Assembly: GCA_017301975.1 (NCBI GenBank)
Contig: JAFLEI010000040.1
Location: 1 to 60,800 of the forward strand
DNA length: 60,800 nt
Source: Verrucomicrobiota bacterium
Lineage (GTDB): Bacteria; Verrucomicrobiota; Verrucomicrobiia; Verrucomicrobiales; Verrucomicrobiaceae
Direction of reading: 5' to 3'
The notes under the pieces were generated by a model, which had not been told where the DNA came from, ran no database searches, and was given only the letters and a program-made list of their open reading frames with translations. The position numbers were made by a program, and so were the translations under genes. This document shows, in pieces, positions 31,527 to 40,765 of this stretch; positions within the stretch are counted from its first letter, which is position 1, and every line of letters begins with the position of its first letter.

Positions 31527-33893
31527 ATGAAACTATTCCACGTGAAGCACCACCTTGCCATCATTCCGATTCTCGTTCTTGCGCTGGCAGGCAGCGCGAG
31601 TGGGCAGGCACCGCAGCCGGAGGATTACACGATGCTGTGGTGGGCTGACGGGCCGCCTATGATTCGTCACAGCACGCAGCCACCGGCGACGGAGACCCTG
31701 TGTTTCCAATCGGGAACGTGGGGAATGGCCTTTGACACGCACGCGATGCGTGCTCTTCGCGCTGGTGAATGGCCGGCTGCGATGGCGGTGAAGGAAACGG
31801 TGCAGCCGGGGCGCACCGCCTTGGCGGATCTGCCTGCTGTGGAATGGGACTGTGCTGTGGTGGTGGCGGGTCGCAGGTTCACATGCGTGGGACATCTGGA
31901 AACGAAGGATAGCTTTCTGCAGCCGGTGCGCTTTGTGGAGAGTGGTCGGTTTTTTCAGCGTGTGGTGATTGAGGGGCTGCGCTTTGTGGACAGTGACGGT
32001 GCTGCATTTGCCTGTGCGGCACGGCTGGAGATTTCGGCGTGGCCGGACCGGCTGGCTTTGCGGTTGGAACTGGAGCCGGATGCGTTGCCTGCCGATGGTG
32101 CAATTGAGCTGCGGCTCGGAAAGCAGCGCGTCTCCGCTGCGCTGGAGAAACGCAATTCGCTGCCGCTCGTGGTCTTTGGGAAGGATGTCGGCCCGCGCAC
32201 GGTGGTGGTCGCAGACCCGGTGCTGAAGGTTGGATTTGATGAGGCGCTCGGCTGCCATACACTGCTGGTGCCTGACCCTGCAAGACCAGGCAAACGTGCC
32301 CCGGAAAATGAGGATGAGAGATTTGATCATCTGGACCGCTGGCCTCTGACGCTGCGCAATGACAGCGATGAGCCGACGGTGGTGCGGGTGATGTTTATCC
32401 AGAACCATCCACCGGACATCACTGGCTTTACGCCGATGCTGTGCGAGCCCGATGGCACGCCCACGGGGCTGCCGGTGCAGACTTCCAAGAACTGGCATCA
32501 GCGTCCGGAGAAAGGCGTGCTGCCGCATCAGGGGCCATGGTTTCACGGCTTTGCGTATGTGCGGCTGGCTCCGAAGTCATCGCGCGAGTTGGTGTTGCAG
32601 ATCGTTCATGCACGCTATGGCGGTGTCTTCGCGGCCTCATTGGCGCAGCTCAGTCTCATTGGCTGGGGCACGAATCAATTCTGGGATCAGACGGCGATCG
32701 GCAGCTTTGGCGAGAGCATTTGTTTCGAGCCTGGCCGTGCCCAGGTGAGGTGCTTCATCACGGATGTGCGTCCGCTGATGACGCTCTCCCATGCCAAGCC
32801 GAAGCCTTGGAACTGGGCGGACAACTGTGGCGGCGGTGATGCTCTGATGTGGCAGGATGTGCAAGGCGTGTACCAGCCAATGCGGGCGACGCGTACGGAT
32901 TACCGCGCCTATGGCCCGTGCTTGACGCAGGCAAGTTACACAGAGGAGTCGGCAGGCGGCGAGATGTCTGCGCGCATGGATGTCTCTGTGCCACGCAGTC
33001 AAGACTACCTGCGCACCTTCATTCATCTCCGCTACGATGTAAAGAAGCCCATGCAGTGGAAACGGCTCGCCTTTTTTCAGCTCGGTGCGGATTTCTATAA
33101 CGGCACGCCAAGCCGCCGGGTCGCCGTGGGGGACATCGGCGGAGTGCCTGAGGAATGGGAGCCGAAGCGCAGCAATCAGGAGTATGACCGCGCACCGATG
33201 CCGATGCTCGGCGAGCAACCGTGGGTGTCGATTCATGGCCTGGAGCGCGAAGGACTTTCCGAACACGCTGCCGCCGCCAGCCGGGGCTTTATCGTGCGCA
33301 AGTGGCAGGCGGTGCTCGGGGGGCAGCCAGCAGCGCAACCCTACGTCGCGTTCTTCTGCACCAAGTTGGGAAAGAACAATCGCACCGTCGTGGAACTGGC
33401 ACCACCGCCGGGGATCGTGAAGCTGGTCCCTGGTGACTATGTGGAAGCGGATTTGGAACTGGTGGTGTTTCCTGCTGACGCGTCCGATTATTACGGCCCG
33501 GATGAGGCCTTCAAGAAGTTGCTGGCCAGCGGTGCCGATACTTGGAAAATGGTGCAACGTGAGGCTGCAGGCAATGCCCTGAAATGCGAGGCCATTCACG
33601 GAACGGTTCTGGAGGCGTATCCTTTGCGCATCGCCGTGGATGCCCATGAGACGGCGGAGATCATCGTCAAAGGCGGAGTCGGCCATGTGCCAGTCACGTT
33701 CACCGGCCTCAACGCGTCGAAGGGATACATACTCACCGTGGATGGCCAAGGCCTCGACCAAAGCGTGAACGGTAACGACTTCTGGCAGACGGATTATGAT
33801 TCATCCGTGCAAAGTTGGCGGCAGACTTTTAACATCCCACTGCCGGCAGGCCAGCCACACACCCTGCGATTTGCGGCTGATCCACGCCCGTGA
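31527..33893 (+). CDS. Large secreted protein of unknown function between two sulfatases
   Basis: 788 residues from the ATG at 31527, with a signal peptide (MKLFHVKHHLAIIPILVLALAGSASGQ). The frame is open further upstream, but there it is only a shadow of the preceding sulfatase. The rest is tryptophan- and beta-strand-rich, without membrane segments, starting with a MLWWADGPP motif. No catalytic motif or family was recognised. The C-terminal 80 residues (ILTVDGQGLDQSVNGNDFWQTDYDSS) resemble a beta-sandwich end. It sits 14 bp after one sulfatase and 32 bp before another, so a part in the same sulfated-glycan process, such as binding or cleavage, is likely by context only. Confidence 0.75.
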   Translation: MKLFHVKHHLAIIPILVLALAGSASGQAPQPEDYTMLWWADGPPMIRHSTQPPATETLCFQSGTWGMAFDTHAMRALRAGEWPAAMAVKETVQPGRTALADLPAVEWDCAVVVAGRRFTCVGHLETKDSFLQPVRFVESGRFFQRVVIEGLRFVDSDGAAFACAARLEISAWPDRLALRLELEPDALPADGAIELRLGKQRVSAALEKRNSLPLVVFGKDVGPRTVVVADPVLKVGFDEALGCHTLLVPDPARPGKRAPENEDERFDHLDRWPLTLRNDSDEPTVVRVMFIQNHPPDITGFTPMLCEPDGTPTGLPVQTSKNWHQRPEKGVLPHQGPWFHGFAYVRLAPKSSRELVLQIVHARYGGVFAASLAQLSLIGWGTNQFWDQTAIGSFGESICFEPGRAQVRCFITDVRPLMTLSHAKPKPWNWADNCGGGDALMWQDVQGVYQPMRATRTDYRAYGPCLTQASYTEESAGGEMSARMDVSVPRSQDYLRTFIHLRYDVKKPMQWKRLAFFQLGADFYNGTPSRRVAVGDIGGVPEEWEPKRSNQEYDRAPMPMLGEQPWVSIHGLEREGLSEHAAAASRGFIVRKWQAVLGGQPAAQPYVAFFCTKLGKNNRTVVELAPPPGIVKLVPGDYVEADLELVVFPADASDYYGPDEAFKKLLASGADTWKMVQREAAGNALKCEAIHGTVLEAYPLRIAVDAHETAEIIVKGGVGHVPVTFTGLNASKGYILTVDGQGLDQSVNGNDFWQTDYDSSVQSWRQTFNIPLPAGQPHTLRFAADPRP

Positions 33894-33925
33894 ATTGAAA
33901 CATCGCACCTAGGCAAGAATCCCGC

Positions 33926-35458
33926 ATGAAACTCAATCTTTGCACGCTGGTCATCCCTATTCTCATCTTCGTCTGCGGCATCGCCCGGGCGGTGGAGCGT
34001 CCGAATATTGTGTTTCTGTTGTCTGATGACCAGACGGCACGCGCCATGGGTTGCGCAGGCAATGGCGATGTGATCACGCCGCATCTCGACAAGCTCGCAA
34101 GTGATGGTGTGCGCTTCTCCAACCACTACAACACCACGGCCATCTGCATGGCGAGCCGCTGCTGCGCGCTCACGGGGCTGTATGAGTATCGGCATGGCTG
34201 CAACTTCGAGCATGGCGATCTGGAGCGACGATTTATCGAGCAGTCTTATCCCGTGCTGCTGCGCAAGGCGGGCTACTTCACCGGGTTCGCCGGAAAAATC
34301 GGTTTCGTCATTCAGGGCGAGAAATTCGACACGCTCGCGCCGCTGTTTGACCAGTGGGCCGGTGGGCCGGGGCAGACGTTTTACGAGACGGCGAAGAACG
34401 AGGGCATCGCCAAGTATGCGGACAAATATCCGCATTGCTCGCGTGCTTACGGTGCATGGGCGCAGGATTTTTTCAAATCAGCGAAGGGGAGTGGCAAGCC
34501 GTTCTGCATGAGCATCAGCTTCAAGGCACCGCACATGCCGTTCACGCCAGATCCCATCGACATGAAGCTCTACGAAGGCAAGACCTTCAAGCGTCCGCTG
34601 AACTATGGCGTGGAGAACGCGAAGCATCTGTCACAGCAGTCACAGACCAGCCGAGCGGCGACGGGCTATCGCGAGTGGGTGAACGACTACGATGACACGG
34701 CGGCGAAATATTATGCGCTCATCACTGGCGTGGACGCCGCAGTCGGCATGATCCGCGAAGGGTTGGAGCGCGAGGGTTTCGACAAGAACACCGTCATCAT
34801 TTTCACCTCTGACAACGGCTACAATTCTGGCTCGCACGGGTTCGGCGACAAAGTGATCCCGTATGAGGAGGGCTCCAAGTCACCGCTGATCATCTACGAT
34901 CCCCGCCTGCCTAAACAGCACGCGGGTGCGACCAGCAACGCGATCACTGGCAATGTCGATATGGCTGCCACGATCTTCGCCCTGTCGGGTGAGGCAGCGC
35001 CCGCAGGCATCGATGGGAAAAACCTGCTGCCCTTGCTCACGAATCCCAAGGGGCAGGTGCGCGATGCCTTGCCGCTCTTCAACTTCTGGGGCAACCAGTC
35101 CGCGCAATCCATGGCCGTGGTCACGCCCGAATGGAAATACATCTACTGGTACTATGGCGAGGGCATGAAGCCGACGGAAGAATTGTTCAATGTCGGTCAG
35201 GACGGCTACGAAATGGCCAATCTCGCGGGTGAATCCGGCTACGCCGAGCCACTGAAGGCCATGCGCAAACTGTACGCCGCCGAACTCGCCGCGATGAAAG
35301 AAAAGGTGGTGCAGGAGCATGGTTACGAAGCCTATCCGATCCTCTTCGACCGCAACGTTCCTTGGGCCGAGAAAACTCCGGTGCTCACCACACTCAAGCC
35401 TAAAAGCGGCGGTGAAGGAGAGGGCGAAAAAAGCAAGAAAATGAAGCAGCGGAAATAA
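33926..35458 (+). CDS. Secreted sulfatase with CMASR-type active site
   Basis: 510 residues with a signal peptide ending near IARAVE. Sulfatase marks are PNIVFLLSDDQTARAMGCAG, the formylglycine motif CMASR at C74 (AICMASRCCALTG), IIFTSDNGYNSGSHGFGDK and SKSPLIIYDPRLP. The usual CxPSR has alanine in place of proline; CxAxR is an accepted variant for formylglycine conversion, so the enzyme should be active. The GK of the conserved GKWH site reads GKIGF, a further departure from the common pattern. The C terminus is lysine-rich (EKSKKMKQRK). It is the third gene of the 29.9-35.5 kb operon, 32 bp after the unknown protein. Confidence 0.85.
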   Translation: MKLNLCTLVIPILIFVCGIARAVERPNIVFLLSDDQTARAMGCAGNGDVITPHLDKLASDGVRFSNHYNTTAICMASRCCALTGLYEYRHGCNFEHGDLERRFIEQSYPVLLRKAGYFTGFAGKIGFVIQGEKFDTLAPLFDQWAGGPGQTFYETAKNEGIAKYADKYPHCSRAYGAWAQDFFKSAKGSGKPFCMSISFKAPHMPFTPDPIDMKLYEGKTFKRPLNYGVENAKHLSQQSQTSRAATGYREWVNDYDDTAAKYYALITGVDAAVGMIREGLEREGFDKNTVIIFTSDNGYNSGSHGFGDKVIPYEEGSKSPLIIYDPRLPKQHAGATSNAITGNVDMAATIFALSGEAAPAGIDGKNLLPLLTNPKGQVRDALPLFNFWGNQSAQSMAVVTPEWKYIYWYYGEGMKPTEELFNVGQDGYEMANLAGESGYAEPLKAMRKLYAAELAAMKEKVVQEHGYEAYPILFDRNVPWAEKTPVLTTLKPKSGGEGEGEKSKKMKQRK

Positions 35459-35647
35459 ACTCAACAACCTTGCCCCGCCTCTTTTGACACATCTCATCTA
35501 CAATCAACATCATGAAACCTCACGTTTTAAGCCTCCCCATGGCCAGCGATTGCTGCCCAGCGAATGGGAACCTTGCGGGCGTCGGCGGGACTTTCAGCGT
35601 GGGCAAGACTTCCAGTCATGATTGTTTTTTGTGAACGGGTTTGGCTT

Positions 35648-37066
35648 TCATTCGATGTCGCAGATAATGCGCTGATAAACCACGAGAGGCGGGCTGCCGT
35701 TGTCGGTCACTTCGAGGATGATGTGGATCTGCTTCCCTGGCTCTTTTGGCACGACGAAGCTGTCATGGTCCAGTGAGTCGGGGTTGGTGATGACCACCTT
35801 CGTGACGGCAGAATCGGCGTCTGAGTATTGCCACCATCGGGTGGTGAGCTTGTTGCCATCGGGATCAGTGGCGGTGGCTTCGAGCTTCACCGTTTCGTCT
35901 GCTTTGACGGTCCTGTTGAGCGCGCCGTTGATTTGGATGACGGGCGCGTGGTTGGCGTCCTTGAATTCCTTCACGCACCAGTCGGCCCGCGCCGCGAAAT
36001 CATTTTGGAACGCGTCAATCCAGCGCCACTGGGGTTTGAGATACGCGGTGAGTTCTGCGTCGTTTGGGATTTCCTTTTTCAGCCGCATGCGTCCCCAGGC
36101 CGAGTTTCCGAACCAGCGGCCTGCTGGATACTGGTAGCCCGGCTCAGTCACTGGATCGAGCCAGGTGTTGTCGCGCACTTTTACAAAACGGCCGCCCCAG
36201 CCGCCGAAGTCGGGCGACTCCATGCTGCGCAGCCCGGTCGGAATCGTGTGCAAGAAGGCTGGCGAGTCGCCCTCGGAGCGAAAGTCGCCTTCGTCGAATC
36301 CTTTGTCTCCTTTCACATGCGCTTTGTACAGCGAGCAGAGCGGGCCGTGGTTTTCGAGGATGTTCGGCTTCATCCAAGAGCCAGCCAGATAGGCCTGCTT
36401 GTCGGCGGGCAGAAACTTTTTCCAATGATAGAAGATGGCGATGAACTGGTCTGAGATGATGGTCGGGATGTTATACTTGCCCCAGTGCGGGCGGATGTAG
36501 CGCTGGTAGGTGATGTCCTGCTCCCAGATGAAGTAGAACCGGATCTTCCTGGCGACCGCCGCCATTTTCTCCGGATGCTCTTCTTCAATGGTCTTCAACG
36601 CCCGGGCGATGGTGTTGGTGCCGCCCCAGGCTTGAATCCAAATGGGCCGTGGGTCGGAGTCGTCCAGCAGGACCTCGACGATTCGTTTTGATCCGGAAGT
36701 GACCATTTCCATTTCGCCCTCCGTCTTCACGTTGCCGAGCAGCGTGCGCGATTGCAAAAATTCGGGCGAGGGATAACCGGGATCGTGCTTGAGGAGGTTC
36801 GGATACACTTCGGCATAAGCCTTCAAATACGGCTGCGCCCAGTCGTCCCCGGCCCATTTGTGTCCCTGCCAATGGTATTGCGAACTCGATGTGATGATGC
36901 CTTCGATGTCCCATTCATTCGCGTAGAGAAGGAAGCGGACGAGGGAGCATTCGTCGTCGATTTCGCCGTCGCTCGTGACGAGCACGCGCGGCTTGTCGGA
37001 GGCTGCTAAAGTAGAGAGGCCGCTCAGCGCCCAAACGAGGAAAAGAAGGCGTCGTGCTCTGTTCAT
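35648..37066 (-). CDS. DUF1593 nucleoside-hydrolase-like protein with C-terminal beta domain
   Basis: 472 residues with a signal peptide (LLFLVWALSGLSTLAAS). The DUF1593 domain covers about residues 25-350: RVLVTSDGEIDDECSLVRFLLYANEWDIEGIITSSS, IWIQAWGGTNTIARAL and FIWEQDITYQRYIR. The acidic DGEIDDE segment resembles the calcium-binding DTDPGxDD site of nucleoside hydrolases. A C-terminal beta-sandwich (about 380-472, NRTVKADETVKLEATATDPDGNKLTTRWW) matches the cellulose-binding-like or cadherin-like region often attached to DUF1593. Likely acts on a glycan released outside the cell; the substrate is unknown. It is the last gene of a minus-strand operon, 4 bp after the PL1-like gene. Confidence 0.85.
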   Translation of the reverse strand: MNRARRLLFLVWALSGLSTLAASDKPRVLVTSDGEIDDECSLVRFLLYANEWDIEGIITSSSQYHWQGHKWAGDDWAQPYLKAYAEVYPNLLKHDPGYPSPEFLQSRTLLGNVKTEGEMEMVTSGSKRIVEVLLDDSDPRPIWIQAWGGTNTIARALKTIEEEHPEKMAAVARKIRFYFIWEQDITYQRYIRPHWGKYNIPTIISDQFIAIFYHWKKFLPADKQAYLAGSWMKPNILENHGPLCSLYKAHVKGDKGFDEGDFRSEGDSPAFLHTIPTGLRSMESPDFGGWGGRFVKVRDNTWLDPVTEPGYQYPAGRWFGNSAWGRMRLKKEIPNDAELTAYLKPQWRWIDAFQNDFAARADWCVKEFKDANHAPVIQINGALNRTVKADETVKLEATATDPDGNKLTTRWWQYSDADSAVTKVVITNPDSLDHDSFVVPKEPGKQIHIILEVTDNGSPPLVVYQRIICDIE

Positions 37067-37070
37067 CTGG

Positions 37071-38459
37071 TTATTTCAAGGTGTTGATGTTGTTTTCGGA
37101 CTTGGTGTAGTCCACCAACACGGTGGGGTCGGTGCCGTTCAGATACTCCTCCACATTGGAGAAGCCGTCTTTGTCTGTGTCCTGCGCAGCGTCCGAAGGG
37201 TCCTGCGCATTGAGCTTGAATTTGAGTTCCCAGGCGTCAGGCATGCCATCGTTGTCTGAATCCACCGGGGGCTCCGAGGCTTGCAGATTTGGCCAGCCAC
37301 CCACGTCATCCGGAGTGGTGATGATTCCGCTCAGACCATGGGTCGCGGTGCCATTGCGGACGTCTTCGATGATGCGGGCGTCAATCGAATCGCGCTTGGG
37401 AGAGGAACAGCCTGCAAGGTCGAGGACTGTCACATACGCATCCTTGGCTGATTGCTGCCGGATGGGCATCGCCTCCCATGGAGCGGTGAGTTTTGTGAAG
37501 CCGGTGCCGTGCATGCCCAGCCAGTTGTCTGCAGTCACTTCGGGTGAACCGTCCACGTAGTTGTCCGCCAAATGCCAGCTGCCGTTGTCGTCAGTGCCAC
37601 GGGAGGAAGGCTTTGCAATGCGACTCTTCACGTCGGTGCGAGTGGCGGGGCCGGGTTTGTAGTAATTGGCCACCATGTTGATGGTGGAAAATGGTATGGG
37701 GGGTGTTCGCCGATCTCCCTTTTGCTGCGCTTCGCCACCGTAAGAGCTTTCGTAGCCCCAGTTGTAGAGCACGTTGTTGCGGTAATCGTTGTATCCGCAG
37801 CCGGATGCCCAGCGAATGTTACGGCTGTCGTTATGAGCAATCAGGTTGTGATGGTACGTGCCGTTTTGGTTTCCCCAGATTCCTCCAAAACGATGCGACC
37901 CGTCTTCCTTGGCGCATGCTTCAGTGATCATGCACCATTGAATCGTGACGTTTTCATTGTGATAGAGAGAGAGTACTTCATCGGTGCTCCAACTGGCGGA
38001 CACATGATCCAGAATGATGTTCTTCCGGTATCTTCCGCCCAAGGCGTCACCCTCGTGATCCGTTCTGACTCGGAGATACCGAATGATGACATCATTGGCA
38101 TCGATGGCGAGGTTGCCTTTGAGCGTGATCCCGTCCCCCGGAGCCGTCTGCCCGGCAAGGGTGATGTGATCGTGCTTGATCTTCAAGTCACCGTCGATGG
38201 TGCCCGATACGCGGAAGATGACGATGCGCGGCCCCTCGGCAGCACATGCCGCGCTCAGGCTGCCGGGTCCGGACGCGTCGAGGTTGGTCACGGCAATCAC
38301 CATGCCACCACGACCGCCTGATGCCTGTGCTCCGTAGCCCTCTGCTCCGGGAAATGCGGGGACGAAGGCTGATGGGGTGCTGGGTTCCGCTGCTGGAGCA
38401 TCTGCGGCGAGGCCAGTTGCGAACATCAGAAGGGCGGGAATGAATAAATTCGTTTTCAT
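37071..38459 (-). CDS. Pectate-lyase-like (PL1 family) secreted protein
   Basis: 462 residues with a signal peptide (FIPALLMFATGLAADAPAA). The N-terminal block FPGAEGYGAQASGGRGGMVIAVTNLDASGPGSLSAA, IVIFRVSGTI, and repeated beta-helix rungs (IIRYLRVRTD, ILDHVSASWSTDEVLSLY, TIQWCMITEA, YHHNLIAHNDSRNIRW) are typical of verrucomicrobial and planctomycetal polysaccharide lyases of family PL1. The C terminus carries calcium-binding thrombospondin-3/dockerin-like loops (DSDNDGMPDAWE, DTDKDGFSNVEEYLNGTDP). It would cleave a uronic-acid polymer by beta-elimination. Flanked closely on both sides by DUF1593 genes in the same direction (4 and 27 bp). Confidence 0.85.
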   Translation of the reverse strand: MKTNLFIPALLMFATGLAADAPAAEPSTPSAFVPAFPGAEGYGAQASGGRGGMVIAVTNLDASGPGSLSAACAAEGPRIVIFRVSGTIDGDLKIKHDHITLAGQTAPGDGITLKGNLAIDANDVIIRYLRVRTDHEGDALGGRYRKNIILDHVSASWSTDEVLSLYHNENVTIQWCMITEACAKEDGSHRFGGIWGNQNGTYHHNLIAHNDSRNIRWASGCGYNDYRNNVLYNWGYESSYGGEAQQKGDRRTPPIPFSTINMVANYYKPGPATRTDVKSRIAKPSSRGTDDNGSWHLADNYVDGSPEVTADNWLGMHGTGFTKLTAPWEAMPIRQQSAKDAYVTVLDLAGCSSPKRDSIDARIIEDVRNGTATHGLSGIITTPDDVGGWPNLQASEPPVDSDNDGMPDAWELKFKLNAQDPSDAAQDTDKDGFSNVEEYLNGTDPTVLVDYTKSENNINTLK

Positions 38460-38486
38460 GTGGGCAGTTCAGGAGAATGATGGTTT

Positions 38487-39797
38487 TCAACGGGGCGATT
38501 TCTGTTCCGGGCTGGCAGGCGTCTTGCAGCGATCCATGCGCGTGGCGAAATCGCGGAGGAAATCCTCGCGCCATTGATTCACCGATTTTGCGCCGGGATG
38601 CACGCCCTCAGCAGTCGTTGGATCAGGATCGTCGATCCACCAGTTCGGATGGATGGTGGAGGGTTTGCCTGTGCGATCAATGGTCGGCGGTGCGGCGGTG
38701 AATTTGCCTGGCTTGCCGTCGAGTCCGGCGAAATCGCTCTTGATCTGATAGGACCACACCTTGGCGTCGCGTGGGGAAAAGCGGAACCGCAGGACCTGGC
38801 CTTCATGCTTGCCCGGAGAGGCAGGCACACCGCCATCGAAGATCATCACGGCCGTGTTCTTTGATGAATAACCCTCGGGCACCGGCAGGGCGAATTCGGT
38901 CACGCCGAAAACTTCCGCAGTGTCCGCTGGCGTGGTCAGGTGGTCGAAGATGGTTTTGCGGCCATCCCAGATGCGGACGTATTTGCCGCCCCAGCTTGGT
39001 TGCGTGGGGTCTTCTGGCGTGCCGTGAATCAGGCGTGCAAGGGACGGTGTGTCGCCCATCTTGATCGTGCCCTTGAGCTGGGTGGCGAAGTAGTCGCCGA
39101 GCGCACCGTGACCGGCGATGTGCTGTTTGACGAATTCGCGGTTGCCCCATTCGCCCTTCTGATTGCCGCCAACGAACCAGCCGCGATAGGTCGCATTGGA
39201 TTCGATCATCCAGAGCGCCGGATGGTTTTGCTCGATGTAGTTGTAGGCGTCCACGCTCCACTTTTTGTTGGGGCCACCAATGAAAAAGACGCGCAGTTTT
39301 GGCAAGATGTCCGGCGCGTCGTGGAGAGCCTGTGCGAGATCTTCGATGCCGCCCCAAACAAGGATATGAAGCGGCCGCGAGTCGTCGCGACGGGCGCATT
39401 GAATGATCCATTCAGAACCTTCGCCGGGCTTCCCGACGCCCGTGAAATCGTGCGCATCGGTTGCGCCTTGTTTGGTGATGGCACGTAGCGCGTCGGGCGC
39501 AGGATAGCGGTCCGAATACGACTTCAGGTTCGGGTAATCTTTTTCAAAGTGGTCGATCACCGTCAGAATGTCTTTCTTGAGCCCCTGTCCAAAAGGCGAG
39601 GCAACCAGACCTTCCAGATCGAAGCTGTCGGCATAGACAAGCAGATGCACCATGGATTGGAAGTCATCGGGATCTGTCCCGCCGATGTCGGTGGAAACAA
39701 TCACGCGCAGCCGTTGATCTTCCATCGCACTCGTGCTCGCAAGCGCGAACGTAGTGAGAGCCAGCAGTGTGGCGCAGGCGAGGGGGGCGTGTTTCAT
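38487..39797 (-). CDS. DUF1593 nucleoside-hydrolase-like protein
   Basis: 436 residues from the ATG at 39797, where a signal peptide begins (MKHAPLACATLLALTTFALA); the longer frame to 39845 adds an improbable leader. The DUF1593 domain shows RVIVSTDIGGTDPDDFQSMVHLLVYADSFDLEGLVASP, a well-kept acidic metal site (DIGGTDPDD) closer to classical nucleoside hydrolases than its paralogue at 35648, then LHILVWGGIEDLAQAL and WMIESNATYRGWF. The C-terminal beta domain is shorter. It leads the minus-strand operon DUF1593 - PL1 - DUF1593 and is transcribed away from the AraC regulator at 39878, which is a natural candidate for its control. Confidence 0.85.
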   Translation of the reverse strand: MKHAPLACATLLALTTFALASTSAMEDQRLRVIVSTDIGGTDPDDFQSMVHLLVYADSFDLEGLVASPFGQGLKKDILTVIDHFEKDYPNLKSYSDRYPAPDALRAITKQGATDAHDFTGVGKPGEGSEWIIQCARRDDSRPLHILVWGGIEDLAQALHDAPDILPKLRVFFIGGPNKKWSVDAYNYIEQNHPALWMIESNATYRGWFVGGNQKGEWGNREFVKQHIAGHGALGDYFATQLKGTIKMGDTPSLARLIHGTPEDPTQPSWGGKYVRIWDGRKTIFDHLTTPADTAEVFGVTEFALPVPEGYSSKNTAVMIFDGGVPASPGKHEGQVLRFRFSPRDAKVWSYQIKSDFAGLDGKPGKFTAAPPTIDRTGKPSTIHPNWWIDDPDPTTAEGVHPGAKSVNQWREDFLRDFATRMDRCKTPASPEQKSPR

Positions 39798-39877
39798 GGT
39801 TGTGATGCTATTAAACTGTCTGTATTGGCGAAGTAACACCTGCATTCCGTCGTAAATTGCCCGTATTCTAAGGTCTC

Positions 39878-40708
39878 ATGAAACGCTTTGATCACACACG
39901 CACGCCATTCTCGCCCTATGGCTTCACCTGTGAGGCATGGAAACCTGCTCTTATGCATCGTCCGGACCGGCACAATGAAATCGAGATCAATTTTCTGCGC
40001 TCCGGATCACTCAGCTACCTGCTTGGCGGGCAACGCACCACTCTCACGGCTGGACGGTTGGCAATGTTCTGGGCGGCCATCCCGCATCAGATCGTCGCAT
40101 GGGAGGGCGAGCAGCCCTATTTTGTGGTCACGCTGCCGCTCGGCTGGTTTCTCGCGGCGGGATTGCCGGAAGCCTTTGTGCACGCCGTGCTCAAAGGCCA
40201 GTTCGTGAGCGAGAGCAAGTCCATGAAGGGCGATGAGGCGCGCTTTGAGCAATGGGAGTCCGATTTGCACTCAGACGATGCCACGTGCGAACGCGCCGCC
40301 TTGCTTGAAATCCAGGCGCGTCTGCTGCGAATGGCGCAATCCCTGCCCAAACGCGCTCAAACCCGCGCCCCAGATCCCAACCTATCCAAAGCCGACCAAC
40401 TCGCCTGCCACATCGCCCAAAACTATGCAGAACAACTGACGGCAGTTGACATCGCCAAGGCCGGTGGCCTGCATCCGAACTACGCGATGAATCTCTTCCG
40501 CAAAGCTTTCGGCACCACGATGACCGACTTCATCACCCAGCACCGCATCTCCCATGCACAGCGGCTTCTGGTAACGACCGCCGATCCCGTGATTGAGATC
40601 GCCTTCGCTTCCGGATTTCAAAGCCTGAGCCGCTTCAACGATGCTTTCAAACGGGCATGTGCTTGCGCCCCGAGAGACTATCGCAAAGTCAATCAGCATC
40701 GGGGATGA
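39878..40708 (+). CDS. AraC family transcriptional regulator
   Basis: 276 residues. An N-terminal cupin-like sensing domain (about 10-150; HRPDRHNEIEINFLRSGSLSYLLGGQ, AMFWAAIPHQIVAWEG) is followed by the double helix-turn-helix of AraC/XylS regulators (about 175-272): LACHIAQNYAEQLTAVDIAKAGGLHPNYAMNLFRKAFGTTMTDFI and VIEIAFASGFQSLSRFNDAFKRA. Such proteins sense a small sugar or a product of polysaccharide breakdown. It is divergent from the DUF1593-PL1-DUF1593 operon with 80 bp between starts, the classic arrangement for control of both sides, and it is followed by the sulfatase at 40806, which however has its own motif B. Confidence 0.9.
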   Translation: MKRFDHTRTPFSPYGFTCEAWKPALMHRPDRHNEIEINFLRSGSLSYLLGGQRTTLTAGRLAMFWAAIPHQIVAWEGEQPYFVVTLPLGWFLAAGLPEAFVHAVLKGQFVSESKSMKGDEARFEQWESDLHSDDATCERAALLEIQARLLRMAQSLPKRAQTRAPDPNLSKADQLACHIAQNYAEQLTAVDIAKAGGLHPNYAMNLFRKAFGTTMTDFITQHRISHAQRLLVTTADPVIEIAFASGFQSLSRFNDAFKRACACAPRDYRKVNQHRG

Positions 40709-40765
40709 CCTGCTGCGGAAACCCTTTGCGAACTGGACTAAGCGCGGTGGGGAAACAAAAACTCT

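Noticed and set aside
35499..35525. GTGAGGTT on the minus strand (motif A first block)
   Set aside because: No GGCAGT 11 nt further on, and no gene start at the right place in that direction.
35512..35634. 40-residue frame between convergent genes, starting MKPHVLSLPMASDCC
   Set aside because: An ATG and plausible composition, but no ribosome-binding site, no recognised family and a length that occurs by chance.
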